64,000 nucleotides of DNA from Eublepharis macularius (Eukaryota; Chordata; Lepidosauria; Squamata; Eublepharidae). Of this stretch, positions 10,412-23,045 are shown one piece after another. A model generated the notes under the pieces. That model saw nothing but the letters and a program-made list of their open reading frames with translations. It was not told where the DNA came from and did no database searches. How positions within the stretch are numbered: the stretch's first letter is position 1; each line of letters opens with the position of its first letter. The position numbers and the translations under genes are program-made. Location of the stretch: the NCBI RefSeq assembly GCF_028583425.1, contig NC_072802.1, forward strand, positions 12,285,926 to 12,349,925. The letters run 5' to 3'.

Positions 10412-13400
10412 AATAAAAACTAGGCATTGGTAGGTCAGATGCTAAGTTGGCCAGTCCTGGGCCCTTCAGGAACATGATTGGGTCTCTTAAGGGGTGGGCT
10501 CTGGGACTCTAAGAAGACATCATGGCGGAGCCCAGAGAAATCTGAAGGCACGCGCGGCAATCCCATTGTTGAAACTGATTCAGACTGAACACCAAACCAC
10601 AGCTTGGTGCTAAGTCACTCGTTCTCTTCCCTTATCCCCTCGAGCAGTCCAATTCCTTCCCTCCCTCAGCAGACTGTCTCCTTCAGACATCACCACAATG
10701 ATTCATCATAAATCAGGAAGGATGAACAGGTAGAAGGCCGAGGAGGTAGAACAGTCTGGACCTCTTCAGGCTGCAGATGGAGGAACATTTGGGAATCTTC
10801 CCCTGTATGAAAATTCTCTGCAAACAGAAAACCAGCACAGTAAGAAAAAAGAAAGGATAGAATCTTTCTCCCTGCTGAGCTAGTTTTCTAGTTGCGTGGA
10901 CAGTTTTATATGAAGTTTTATATCCAAAGCTGTAACCCATTCCCTGTTGATTAGTGGTGCATTCCATTGTACCACTTCATGATCATTTTATGCTCTCGCA
11001 GCGTGAACCAAGGCTCAGAAATTTGTAAGGGGGGAAGAAGAGATAGGCAGCATGCAACTTATTGCAGTAATTCACTATGATGCCAAACCCCAATTTAGCA
11101 TTCCATCTGAATCAAGCCAACCCCTCTCTCCAATCCATGCTAGAATCATGCACTCAGGGGACACAGATAAGTCATATTTAGAATTTTATTTGCAATACTT
11201 TAGCTCCAAGTTTCAAACTGCATTTTTTTTACACTCAAGACACAGTCATGCACAATCCATATTTCAATTTCCTATTGCTTCAACCACAATTGAAAATAAC
11301 TTAATATTGGAAACAGACGGGAAAAAATCTTTTATTTTTTGTTTTTTGAAAATGGAGGCTGAGGTCAGAAAGATGAATCCATGCCATCAGCGCCTTTTAC
11401 AAAGGAAGGAACAAAGTCCTCTTTTTTTAAAAGTTCCTTTGAATCCAAAGTTACAGAAGAATTTCACTATGCTTTTTTGTCATGTCTTTTGAAAGGGATA
11501 ACATGTCCCAAAAAAAGAAAGAGTAATGTACAGCAAAATGGTAAACAGTGGAAATGACGGCCATTGTCTGTTCAATATTGTCTGATAACCCTGAATATAA
11601 ATCCTGCAAGTGCCATGTTACGCTAAAACAGCCACTTCTGAGAAGTGGAATTCAGAGGTGCCAGAAAATCAGTAACAGTTGTAGATTTTAACTTCCATTG
11701 CTTTGCTTTGCTCTGATCCAGCTGGGGGCTGCGCATGCACGGAAGCAGGCTTTTGGCATGTGCTCCTAGAGGGAGGGCGAATTGAACTTTTAAATGAGTG
11801 TAGTGTACACAAAACCCAAGCCCAGAGACAAGGGGCAGGGGTCACAGCGGGCTCAGTGAGACGGCACATATTTTGCATGACAAAGGTTTCAGGCTCTGAT
11901 CTTGGCTTCTCCACTTAGGAGGGATCTTAGGAACAGCTAGTTCCTTGGAAAGGTCTCAGTCTCTCTTTTTGCTGAGAGTTGCTGCCAGGGAGGGGCCAAG
12001 AGACCAATGGTCCGACTCAGTTAAAGACGACTTCATATGTGCTGATGCACTGCACAATGCCTTTCTTGAAAAACTGCCACCACATCAGTCACTTGTGCTC
12101 AAGCAGCTAGCAGTACCTTTCAATTTCCACACCAAGCACTGATGTGCAGGATTTTAGGTTTGCCACTCAGCCACATTGCTCCATGCATACTGAGGTGGCT
12201 CAGGGCTACCGTGGGTGCAGAGAACACTTTGCATAGGTGGTAAATTAGCAGTCAAGGCACAAGAGCCACTTCATGCATGCTGGGATGCCCACACAGAAAT
12301 GACATTCACATGCAAGAAAAGCATGTAGAGCACTTCTTTCCCAACATTTTGGAGGCCTGTGGGCAATGCATGAATTTATGGCAAAATGGGCATGCCCACA
12401 CCTCATGTGAGAGTGGAAGTGTTTTCCTGTCTGATTGGGCAGTCACTGAATTGCCAACTTAAAACATATGCACGCCATGTTCTTTCCCTATCTCCACTTC
12501 CCTCTCACACTGCACATATATAAACACATAATAACACCACACAACTTAGAAACCCTCTCAAAACTTTTGAATCTGTATGTCCTGCCCATATGCTCTTTCC
12601 TGCCCTTGCAGCTTCTGTTAAAAATTGACTCATCCTCTGGCAGAATCATCATTGGTTCCAGTTCCAGATGATGGAATTTGCAACAGAAAAGGGGGTTCCC
12701 CCTGCCACTCTGCCCCCATTTCCTTGGCCTTCTTAATGTTACGGCCCAATTCTATCATCAACTATCATCATTCTGCAAAATGGAGATTTGGTTTGCTTTC
12801 ACAGCAAAAGATGGCATGATGCCAAGCCAGATTCAGATCCTTGTGGGCAAGAAATATAAACAGCTTCCAAAGTTGCTCCAAGGCCATCTGAAATCAATTT
12901 TAGGCTCGTTACGGTTTCCTCTGAAGGACCCTGGGAACTGGTGAGGGCGTTCAGAATTCTCTGGGTCTGGTCCCCCGGCTTCCCCATTTCTGAGGTTCCC
13001 TGTGCTGAAGGAATGATTGTGAATCCAGTTTATGCACGAAGCAAACAAGCATGCATAACTTTGGGAGTCTGGGCTGCAGGCTTTGAAAGGCCCGTGGGCT
13101 CCTCTGCAGCTCCCTTGTCTCCCCTGCTGCAACCATCAGTCCTGGCCACTGTGGCTCCACACTCCCCCTCCCATCATGGCAGCCCACATTGCACCTACAT
13201 TGGAGGGAGCAGCAGAGTGCAGCCTTTCTGATTCTCCTCTTACTCCCATTGATGCCAGAGGGTCTAAAGGGTGCGAGAAAGCATCGTTGCAACATTGCAG
13301 GGGCCTCTGGGCGAATTGGAAGGGGTGTCTGGAGAAGGCAGCAGTCCACAATTATCTCGCACTCTCTAGCCTCCAAGCACATTTCGCCCTGTGAAACAAG

Positions 13401-13770
13401 GCACACCTCACCAATGTCTCCAGTTCAGACATTGGCACTCTTACCGGCGGTGGGCCTTGGCAGATGGCTCAGCTTTGAAAATCCTAATACTGCCCCTGAA
13501 GTTTGGCTTCAGGAGGATCCTCACTTCTGAATCCCCACATGAGGATTCCCTTACGCTATGCCTTGGACAAGGTGGAGCTCCCCACCCTGCCCAGCGTGTA
13601 ACCTTTGGGCAGGCTAGTTAGTCTTCCTACTGCTCTCCTTCCTGCCTGGTCCAGTTACTGCTCCCTTCACCGAATAAGCTCCCTTCGCCCAGGGCTCTGT
13701 CTATCCATGTCTCTAATAAATCTGAACAAATCAAGCAGCAAAGACTGAGCAACAGAAGACTTCGTTTAAT
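10412..13770. other. Non-coding stretch, no gene seen
   Basis: Many overlapping open frames occur on both strands (for example around 12,700-13,600). None has a recognisable domain or coherent splice borders, so I treat them as chance frames in moderately GC-rich DNA. No repeat family was identified with confidence. Confidence 0.4.
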
Positions 13771-13936
13771 CAAATCAAAAAAAGTCCAGTAGCACCTTTA
13801 AGACTAACCAATTTTATTGTTCTCAACTGTGATTCTCGAAAGCTTATGCTACAATAAAATTGGTTAGTCTTAAAGGTGCTACTGGACTTTTTTTGATTTT
13901 GCTACTACAGACTAACACGGCTAACTCCTCTGGATG
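13771..13936. repeat. Inverted dimer of a SINE tail (13,771-13,820 / 13,851-13,900)
   Basis: The right half carries a squamate retroposon tail reading 'gctacaataaaattggttag', followed by 'cttaaaggtgctactggac', and continues to 'ctaacacggctaactcctct'. The left half is the reverse complement of the first 50 bases of that tail, so the two arms can pair over about 50 bp around a 30-bp centre. Single copies of the tail family lie at 23,943, 34,866, 42,408, 45,905 and 50,234, and other inverted dimers at 48,139 and 54,371. Confidence 0.75.
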
Positions 13937-14203
13937 TTTAATCAAAGGATCCAAATCAGCGCAATGCCACTGCCCCCTCCTGCCCCCCCGTTTTCTGAAC
14001 AGTGCCAGAATCTTTTGCTTGGGAGATCTAAGTTCAGGAGTGTTGTCTTGTAGATTACGCAAGCAGTGCTCTACCAGAAGATTGTCACACACTTGTAGGA
14101 TAGGGGGCAAGAACCATCGTACAGTTTAACAAAGCAGCTTTTGAAACAGCAACTCAAAGCCCTGACTGTTGTGATACAGGCAGCTGAGATGTTCACAGAT
14201 ACT

Positions 14204-14397
14204 GAGAGCCAAGCTACTAGTGACGAATGACACTTGCCTGGCAAGTGAACAGGCTCACATGTATTCCTCCCTGTTCACTTGCCATTCACTTGTTCTCCAC
14301 TTGATCAAGTGAATGGCAAGTGAACAGAGAGGAATACACGTGAGTCTGTCCACTTGCCAGGCAAGTGTCATTCGTCACTTGTAGCTTGGCTGCGAGA
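14204..14397. mobile_element. Foldback element, GAGAGCCAAGCTA terminus
   Basis: A near-palindrome of about 194 bp. The left arm begins GAGAGCCAAGCTACTAGTGA and the right arm mirrors it, with internal CACTTG/CAAGTG-rich repeats and a centre near 14,300. It has no coding potential. It looks like a miniature inverted-repeat transposon; I do not know the superfamily and saw no clear target duplication. Confidence 0.6.
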
Positions 14398-15566
14398 GTC
14401 TCTCCCTCTCTGTTACCAAGTTCCTAGGGACACTCAAGTGCAGGATGGCATGGCCAGCCCTCAATTCACTTGCAGGCTGTTCTTGCTCAATGCCCGTGAA
14501 TGCTACTTTCATGGGAGCTCCCTTTGTGTGGCTGCATCTGCAGGTAATTCCGCTCCGGTTTTGCTGTGAGAACAAGTACTGTAGGGTCCTTTGAATTGAC
14601 AATTTGCATTTCTTTAAGGTGTGAGAAAGTGTCAAGATCTGCATTTCAATGAATGGATGTGGGAGGTGGCTGGAAATTGGGATACTTTTAGCAGTTGAGT
14701 TGGAACTGGGATCAAACAAGTGATGGGAAGCAAACCGAAGCGTGACTATGCGAGCAAGGGCATGGAAGGTTGGAGGGGGGACACATGAAATGGAGTTCAC
14801 TTGAGCGTCCCCAGGTGCTTCGCAATGTGTAGAGAGATTCTGAGGACAAGAGGAGAAAAGGGGAGGGTGAACAAAGACAGAAGCAAAGCAAAGCAAAGCA
14901 GCACAGCACAGAGAGGGCAGGACCAGAAGGCTCGTTCTTTGCACAACCTCCATTGCAACACATCACATTAAAATAGTCAAGGGGGCAGCAGAACGAGGTG
15001 GTAGAAAAGCAAGGAGGTGTGAGGGACAGAACCACTTCCGACCACAGATGGAATTCTCAGTTTTGGATGCTTCCCCTTGTAAATACTCTTCAAATATTTT
15101 TTTTTCTTTAAACCTCGGACCTAAAGGAGAAATGTTCTCTCAGGCCACTCCCTGCTGGGCTAGTTTTCTACTTGTGGATTTTGCATTCGGAATGTGTCCT
15201 CTCATCAGCAGTCCTAAATGATACAGCCCGTTCTAGCACCTCCACAGGCCTGCTGCACGTATAGCCCAGCCCAAGGAGGACCCCAAAATCATTCATTGTA
15301 CTTTGGCATATTGATATCTCACAACACACACTGTGCTTTGATCAAACATTCACGTTTTCATGCTCACAGAAGGCCCTTCCTTTCTGTCCCAGATTTTCAG
15401 GTTTCTCTCTGGTCAGCATGACAATATCCACCAAATGTAAGTTTTCTAAGCAAGGACTGTGGGCCAAACTAAACATTTCTGTACCATCCCCTTTGCAGCT
15501 CGTATCAGCAGGAGGAAATTTTTATGGGGAAAGTGGTGTGGAAAAGAAAAAGGTTAAGCCCTAGCA
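14398..15566. other. Non-coding stretch, no gene seen
   Basis: Includes a short AAAGC-type simple repeat at about 14,878-14,900. The 192-codon minus-strand frame at 14,375-14,953 overlaps the foldback element at its lower end and has no domain. Nothing else recognised. Confidence 0.4.
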
Positions 15567-15746
15567 CAGGGTTACCAACCTCCAGGTGGTGCCTGGAGTT
15601 CTTCTGGAATTACAACTGATCCCAAGACTACAGAGGTCAGTTCCCCTGGAGGAAATGGCTGCTTTGGAGGGTTAACTAGGAGAAATTGAAGTCTCTCCCT
15701 GTCCCCAAATCTCCAGGAATTTCCCAAGCCAGAATTGGCAACCCTA
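15567..15746. mobile_element. hAT-like non-autonomous element, CAGGGTT(A/G)CCA family, copy 1
   Basis: The element starts CAGGGTTACCAACCTCCAGG and ends TTGGCAACCCTA, an imperfect terminal inverted repeat. It is flanked by CCCTAGCA (15,559-15,566) and CTCTAGCA (15,747-15,754), an 8-bp target duplication with one mismatch. Eight-base duplications and CAGGG ends are hallmarks of hAT transposition. Two further copies lie at about 43,656-43,876 and 53,150-53,367. Confidence 0.75.
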
Positions 15747-18700
15747 CTCTAGCACTATGGTTCCAGTCCACATTACCCAATTCTGTGCTTACCCTTATCC
15801 TAACCCTAAAGAAAACGCTGGGAGATCCAACTTCCGATTTCCATACCATCTAGTTTGGCCTTATAACCTGAAAGAAACATGGTGGTGCCCTTTGGCGCAT
15901 GCTCCATTAACCATTGCTCATGAATGTAAAGTCACTGGAACAGGTTTTAATCTGTTTTAGGGACCAAAGACAGTGCCTTACATCTCGTGAGAAAGTACCA
16001 TGGCTAAAAACAAATGCAACACTCCCTCTGGACGGCATCCATATTTACAGAAGCCAGATGGCACCTCTTGATTTCAACCCTCATTCTTACTGATTTGACA
16101 CCTTTTGGATCTTGCCGGATATGCTTTGTAAAAACTTTAACACAGAACTTTAACACAGCTCTGATTTGGAAAGACAGATAATCACAAGGATGCCAAGAAC
16201 AAGCAGGGCTGGTTTTCCAGTAGGTTACAAAACACGAGGCAAATGACAGGATATTTTTCCTCCAGAGAGCACAGGAGTAATTTTCTGTGAAATCACAGTG
16301 ACTGGTATCCACGCTGCAAAAGGTTCATGCTGTCTGTGTTATTTTACAATGTCAAATTTCACATCTCTAAAAAGATTGCTGAAGAAAGCCAGAAAGTGTC
16401 TCCTAGTGGGTTAACTTCTTGGAGCGTAAGGAAGATGAGCTCAGGTTTTTTGGCTGCGGATTCTAAGTCCAGCTATTAATAAACATTAATAAACATTAAA
16501 GGGATCCATTTAAGCCAAGGTCAGACGTAAGCCACAATGAGGGTTCGTCTTCAAGATCCCACAGATGGTCAAGCTGGAAATATGAGAGGGAAATCAAGCT
16601 AGATCTCCACTAAACTCACGTTAGCCATCAAAAACTGACCTTAGATGCTTCACAGTGAATATCCTCATTCAAATCTAAGGACACAGTAGAATGGCAAAAG
16701 GGACATTTTGCTACTTTGAGTAAGTGACTTCTAATTATTGGCCCCAATCTAGCTCTAGTTGTGCTCAGCTACTTGCACACAACAATTTAATGGGATGCAC
16801 ATTAAAAGATGCATTCAGGGGGACCAATGGGACCCAGAGGACCAGCACGAGGTGTGTGAGAACACACATCCACCTCAGGGTACTTCTGGAGCAGCCTGCT
16901 TCTGCGTGCAGAATTCCTTTGCTAGGATCAGCCCCTCTGGGGGGCAGGTGGGAAGTGGTCACTCTTTGGATCACTTTTAGCTATTTCCTTCCCTAGGTAG
17001 ATACCAAGGCTGCTCGCAACTCACCCCGCTTCAGGGAAGGTGATGCAACTTGTGTGCATTGCTTATTTTTGCCTTTTCATTGATTTACAAAGCCGTGAAA
17101 CCCCCACCATCCTCCAACAGGGAGAATTTGATCCTTTGCAACTTCTTTATTAGATTTTTTTGAAAAAACTGGGGGTTTTGTCATTTGTCACCAAAAACCA
17201 AGAACAAGAAGTAATTTTTCGGACTGAAAGATCGATGTTTCAAAAATTGGAATGGGTTGCATTTCAGATAGAGGAATTCTATCCAAAGAATGGCCAGGAG
17301 GGAGAATGGCCAGGAGGCAGGTTCAGCCCTAAGCTCTGAGAAACTGGACTTCACAAAATGTAACAAATAAATACACAAGATCACCTTAACATAGTGAGAT
17401 CTGGCCAACCAGTAAGACACCAATGGAAAACAAAGAGCGGGGTATTTACAAAAACAGACGGACACAAACAAGAAGGCAAGGGCACTGCACCCCAACATTA
17501 CCGGCATCAGAGCACAGCAAGTTCCCTTTTTGGCTTGTAACATACACAGCTTTGGGAAACCACGCACAGATGCCTCTTTCCCCTTCAATCACACCTACTG
17601 TGCTTCTCAAAGCTTCCCTGATGATTCCGCTATTGTGCTCTTGTCTCAGCATCTTTTGCTGCCTGGACCATTTTTTTACCCACACTGTATCACTAGGAGA
17701 AACAAGAATACCAATGGCAATATAAGGCATAAATTCTCCAGAAAGTGAGTAAAAGCAACCATGTCCACTGCTGTGTAACAGGGCACGGCAACAAGAAGCA
17801 ATCAGTATGAATGGCTCTCGCCACATAACCGTTTATAGCCCTGGTCTCCACAAACCAGCAAAGGAGATTGGAGACATGTTCCTAGTCTATGCTGCTAGCA
17901 AGCTACCATCTGAAAGAGACGGGAATCCTAGTGTCTAGTTTTCTGTATACGGGGAGATTTTTTCTCTAGAAATACTCTCTAGAGTATTCAATCACACATC
18001 CTCCCCCAAAGTGGAATGATCCAAAACCAGCATTAACAACTCCTCTGGTGCTTAATTAGATCAGCTCTTCTTTTAAAGTCCTGCTTAGGTTCCAGAGGTT
18101 CTGTGCTACCAAATAAGGAGTGAAATTATCACAACATTAGTAATGGTGGATGAAATCACCTTGAAAATGAGTTTTCTATAAAATATGCATTGATATATGT
18201 AGGATAAATTTTGTTGCCTGTGAGATCATGATACTATTGTTTGGCTTAAAAACCTGGGACTTGTTCTTCAGGTAGCCTGTTAACCAATGATTTACAAAGC
18301 AAAGTTCCCCTCCGTGAATCCAAGTTCCAATATTACCTAATTTACAGGTCTTTTCCTCATGGGGCTTTTTCATCAGTTCTGGCCCATACTGTGTCGATTT
18401 CTCTCTAGACTTCTGCATGCATGGTCAAAATAACCCAATTTAGTCTCCAAACGACTTCCCTGACCTTTTTTTGCATTTTGCACAGGAAAAGGCTGCAACT
18501 GTTGCAGAATCGACCTTTCCCTGGGTTTTCTGCAGTTTTTCTCCCTGCACACACAACCCAATGCATTTTTTTCCAGTAAAGTCAAACCAGGGTTTTTTGA
18601 GGTGCAGAATGCTTTCTTTGGTGTGACGCTGGCCCCTGCCTTTCACCCTCACCTTTATTCCCCCGCCTGATTGGATGAAGAGCAATAAATGCAGGTTTTT

Positions 18701-19639
18701 TCCTGTTTGGATCAATAAAGGCAATATTGCAATATTGGTGCCATTAAAAAAAGACAACCCCCCCCCTTGTAAGTTTCCTCAGCAATCAACTGAGGAAACT
18801 GACCAGTTCTCAGCAGATGAGGAAACGGAAGAGTCCGCAAAGCCCTTGGCAGAATCAGGGCATTTTTCTAGTACAGAAATACAAGAACCCAGGCACCGCT
18901 TCTGCTCAGCTCCCTCAAAGTGTCATATTAAAGAATCAAAGCAGTACGGGGCCAGAACCGATGAACAAATCAGATCCAATCCTCATGGGTTGAATACGCA
19001 GAAGGCCCAGTGTAAAGTTCACCATGCAGAAGTTCACCTCAAAGAGCCTGTTTTTATGAAATTTTAGTTTCCCAGGGAGGTGGGGGTCTAATATGTCTGT
19101 ACTGATCAATTCCTCTATTTATCAAGCAACGGTATATTGAGAGTACTGCTCCCTGGTAAATATGTTATCATTGCATGATTGAAAGAGAGTTTGCAGGGGT
19201 TTTTTTCCTTTTCAGTTTCTTAATGGTGAGAGTTTTCTCCCCGCGAGAATCTGTAAATTTGCTATATGGGCCCATATTTATCTACACCAACCCACTATAC
19301 AAAGAGGAAAGTAATTCTTTAAATGTCTTAGAGGAAACAAAGCTCAGTTTTTTGGGTTCTGACTACTCGAGCAGTTTGTTAAGTTCAAGGCTCTTCCTCT
19401 TGTGGATATCAAGATTAACACCATTAAAAATACTTGGGATTCTCAGGAAAACAGATTGAAAAGTAATACAGAACACACAAGCAGCTGGGCAGGGTCAGAC
19501 TTAAATTCCATCTATGCCAGCGCCATTTCACACTGTGCCCAACCAGATGACCCTCGAAGACCTACAAGTAGGCAGAAAGTCCAAAGCCGTCCCACCCCTC
19601 AGCAATTGGTATTGAGAGGCATGCTGCCTTTGAACATCA
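15747..19639. other. Non-coding stretch, no gene seen
   Basis: A duplicated 'attaataaac' motif lies near 16,472-16,495. Minus-strand frames at 17,181-17,588 and 17,446-17,826 and the plus-strand frame at 18,675-19,067 show no domain, and no exon borders are convincing. No recognised repeats. Confidence 0.4.
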
Positions 19640-20083
19640 TGGCTAACAACTAAATTCTCCCAGAAGTTAACCAATCCCCTTTTATGACCATCTAAGCTTA
19701 GCTACCCTCTCCATACCTGGTAGCAGTGAGTTCCATAAACTAATTAAAAGTGGTGCAAAGGAGTTAGTATCTTTGTGTCCTATGTTGCCTGTCAATTTCC
19801 TTGGAGGGGGAATGGGGGGGGGGGAGCTGGCAAGCATTAGTATTACAGGATTGTCAGAAAATTTTTTATCTATTTTCTCCACCTCATGTACAGTTTGGTA
19901 TATCATATTCCCTTCCAGTTATTTTTATTTCCTGAATTGAAAAGTCCCAAGCACTTTAAACTTTCCTCACAGTAGAAACCTCTTGACCATTTCAGTTGTC
20001 CCTTCTGTATTTTTTTCAGCTCTACAAAATCCTTTTTGAGATACAGCAATATTGAGATATAGTGGTATATAGTGTCTATATAC
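19640..20083 (-). mobile_element. L3-like (CR1 clade) LINE, antisense, downstream half
   Basis: The minus-strand translation contains the L3/CR1 C-terminal pattern 'KLTGNIGHKDTNSFAPLL', followed by 'ISLWNSLLP'. The plus strand reads 'agctctacaaaatcctttttgag', the antisense of the L3 segment encoding Lys-Asp-Phe-Val-Glu-Leu. The matching upstream half resumes at 22,890-23,045, on the other side of the CR1 element. The older LINE was therefore split by a later CR1 insertion. It is heavily decayed. Confidence 0.65.
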
Positions 20084-22889
20084 CAATGCCCGAAGTATGG
20101 GTAATAAGAAGGACGAGCTTGAGCTTCTCTCGCAAACAGAGGGCTACGATATAGTAGGAATTACTGAGACTTGGTGGGATGATTCCCATGACTAGAATGT
20201 GCTAGTGGATGGGGACGAGTCATTCAAGAAAAACTGGAAGGGTAGAAGAGGTGGAGTGGCGTTGTATGTGAGGAGAGGGCTTGATTGTCAAGAAGTTACG
20301 GAGAATGGGGCGGACAGCCCGGTGGAAAGCATATGGGTAGAAATAAGGGGAGGAAGGACAAAGGGTATTATTGTTGGAGTCTGCTACAGACCACCTGACC
20401 AGCGAGAAGAAATGGATGCTGCGCTCTTTGAACAGTTTGGTAGAGTATCCAGACATCAGAACCTTCTAATTATGGGTGACTTCATCTTCCCCGATGTGTG
20501 CTGGGAGACAGGCTCAGTAAAGCATCATGAATCACACAATTTCCTGACGTGCCTGGCTGATAACTTCCTTTTTCAAATGGTGGAGGAAACTACAAGGGGC
20601 TCGGCCATACTAGACTTGATATTAACCAACAGGGAAGAACTGGTAGATGAGATGAAGGTGGTGGGGACCTTAGGGGGAAGTGACCATGTCCTCCTTGAAT
20701 TCCAGTTGCTGTGGGGGGCCAAGGAAGTTCATAGCCAGACTCGTAGGTTAAATTTTCGTAGGGCCAACTTCGATGAACTCAGAGGCTTGATGAGAGTCAT
20801 TCCGTGGGGGAGTGTGCTGGACGGGAAAGGAGCGAGTGAAGGGTGGGCCATTCTCAAACATGAGCTTTTGCAAGCTCAAGCCCTCACTATCCCAGCAAGA
20901 TGGAAACATGGTAAGGGCTCCAAAAAACTGATGTGGATGTACAGAGAGCTCCAGAATAAGCTAAGGGAGACAAAGGAACTGTTCAGGAAATGGAGAGAAG
21001 GACAGACCTCTAAAGAGGAGTATATGAGGGTTACTACTGGTACTGCAGATCAGCCATCAGAGAGGCCAAAGCTCAATACGAGCTGGGTCTGGCCAGGAGG
21101 GCTCGCTACAATAAGAAAAACTTCTACAGATATTTGAGAAGCAAACGCAAGGTAAAAGAGGCAATTGGACCACTGTTGGGAGTAGATGGAGAAACTCTGA
21201 TGAAGGACAGAGAAAAAGCAGACAGGCTTAATGACTTTTTTGCCTCTGTTTTCTCCCTGAAGAGCTCAGGTACATCTAGAGATAGTAGAAAATGTGGCAG
21301 GACACCTGAATGGCTAATTGACATTGACAGAGAGGTCGTGGAGAGGCATCTGGCTGCACTGGATGAATACAAATCCCCTGGGCCGGATGGGGTGCACCCA
21401 AGAGTGCTGAAAGAACATTCTAGAGAACTTGCAGAACCCCTGTCTATCATCTTCAAGGCCTCCTGGAGGACTGGGGATGTGCCACAAGATTGGAGAAGAG
21501 CGAATGTTATCTCAATATTTAAGAAAGGGAGGAAGGATGACCCAGGAAACTACAGGCCAGTCAGTCTGACTTCTTTTGCTGGGAAGACATTCAAGCAGAT
21601 TTTAAAGGGATCAATCTGTAAGCATCTGAAGGACCGCTCAGTGATCCGGGGAAGTCAGCATGGTTTTGTTCCTAACAGATCTTGCCAGACCAACCTGGTT
21701 TCCTTCTTTAATCGAATGATGAGGTTACTGGATCGTGGGAACTGTTGATGTGATTTACCTGGATTTCAGTAAAGCTTTTGATAAGGTTCCCCATGACATT
21801 CTAATGGGTAAACTGGAAAACTGCAGACTGGACTATAGGACAGTTCGGTGGATAGGGAACTGGTTAGAGGACCGCACCCAAAGAGTGGTGGTCAACGGCA
21901 TTTCATCAGATTGGAGGGAGGTGTCCAGTGGGGTGCCGCAGGGCTCAGTTTTGGGCCCGGTACTTTACAATATTTTTATCAGTGATCTGGATGAAGGGGT
22001 AAACAGGCTACTCATTAAATTTGCTGATGATACCAAATTGGCAGGACTGGCAAACACCTAAGAAGATAGAGCTAAAATTCAACAAGACCTGAATACTCTG
22101 GAGAAGTGGGTGGTTGTGAATAGGATGCAATTCAACAAAGACAAGTGCGCAGTCTTACATCTGGGCCACAAAAATGTGAAGCACAAATACAGGATGGGGG
22201 ATACACTTCTGGGTAGTAGTGTATGCGAAAGAGATCTGGGGGTAAGAGTGGACTGTAAACTAAATATGAGCAGTCAGTGTGATGCAGTGGCAAAAAGGGC
22301 AAACTCGGTCTTGGGTTGTATCGAAAGGGCCATTGCATCGAAATCACAGGAGATCATAGTCCCTCTTTGTGCTGCCTTGGTCAGGCCACACCTGGAGTAG
22401 TGTGTGCAGTTCTGGAGGCCTCACTACAAAAAGGATGTGGACAAAACTGAGAGGGTGCAGAAGAGAGCGACAAGGATGATTAAGGGTCTGGAGACTGAGC
22501 CCCACAAGGAAAGGCTGAGGGACTTGGGAATGTTTAGTTTGGAGGAGACTGAGGGGGGACATGATTGCTCTCTTTAAGTATTTGAAAGGCTGTCATTTGG
22601 AGGGGGGCAAAGAGCTGTTCCAGTTGGCAGTAGAGGGTAGGACCCAAAGCAACAGGCTTAAATTACATGCAGAAAGGTACCGGCTGGAGATTAGGAAAAA
22701 CTTTTTCATGGTCAGAGTAGTTCAAAAGTGGAATCAGCTGCTTGGGGAGGTGGTGAGCTCCCCCTCACTGGCAGTTTTCAAGAAGAGTCTGGATGAACAT
22801 TTGTCAGGGATGCTTTAGGCTCATCCTGCATTGGGCAGGGGGTTGGACTAGAAGGTCTGTATGGCCCCTTCCAACTCTGTGATTCTGTG
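20084..22889 (+). pseudogene. CR1-type LINE, near full-length ORF2 (endonuclease and reverse transcriptase), broken
   Basis: ORF2-like sequence in order: APE-type endonuclease with 'GVCYRPP' and 'MGDFIFPD' (about 20,375-20,500) and 'GGSDHVLLEF' (about 20,675-20,700); then reverse transcriptase motifs 'SPGPDGVHPRVLKE' (about 21,375), 'DPGNYRPVSLTS', '[11 protein letters not shown]', '[11 protein letters not shown]' and the catalytic 'FADDTKL' (about 22,018-22,041); then the CR1 C-terminus to the TAG near 22,816. The 3' end has the typical CR1 wording 'ggttggactagaaggtctgt' and a short 'gattctgtgat' repeat. The frame is broken by a stop near 20,193, a frameshift near 21,040-21,130, a shift near 21,740 and stops near 22,060 and 22,400. 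It is truncated at the 5' end. Confidence 0.9.
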
Positions 22890-23045
22890 ATCAGAATGGG
22901 GTCCCAATGAGGCCATGCCACAGATCTATGCAAGAACATTATAATATCAGCCTTTTTATTTCCAGTCCCTTTCCTAATATTCCCTAGCATAGAATTTGCT
23001 CCCTTCACCCTACCCCAAATCTGTTTGCTCTTATATTCCAGATGC
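22890..23045 (-). mobile_element. L3-like (CR1 clade) LINE, antisense, upstream half
   Basis: The minus-strand frame reads 'NSMLGNIRKGTGNKKADI' and then 'PHWDPILIT'. This corresponds to the region of CR1/L3 ORF2 just upstream of the part found at 19,640-20,083. The two pieces are adjacent in the parent element and are separated here only by the CR1 copy. Confidence 0.65.

Noticed and set aside
11052-11492. 146-codon plus-strand open frame
   Set aside because: Lys/Phe/Ser-rich AT-type composition, no recognisable motif and no neighbouring exon.
12951-13406. Cluster of overlapping open frames on both strands
   Set aside because: Frames overlap in opposite directions with no domain; typical of chance frames in GC-moderate non-coding DNA.
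14375-14953. 192-codon minus-strand open frame
   Set aside because: Overlaps the foldback element at its lower end; no protein family recognised.
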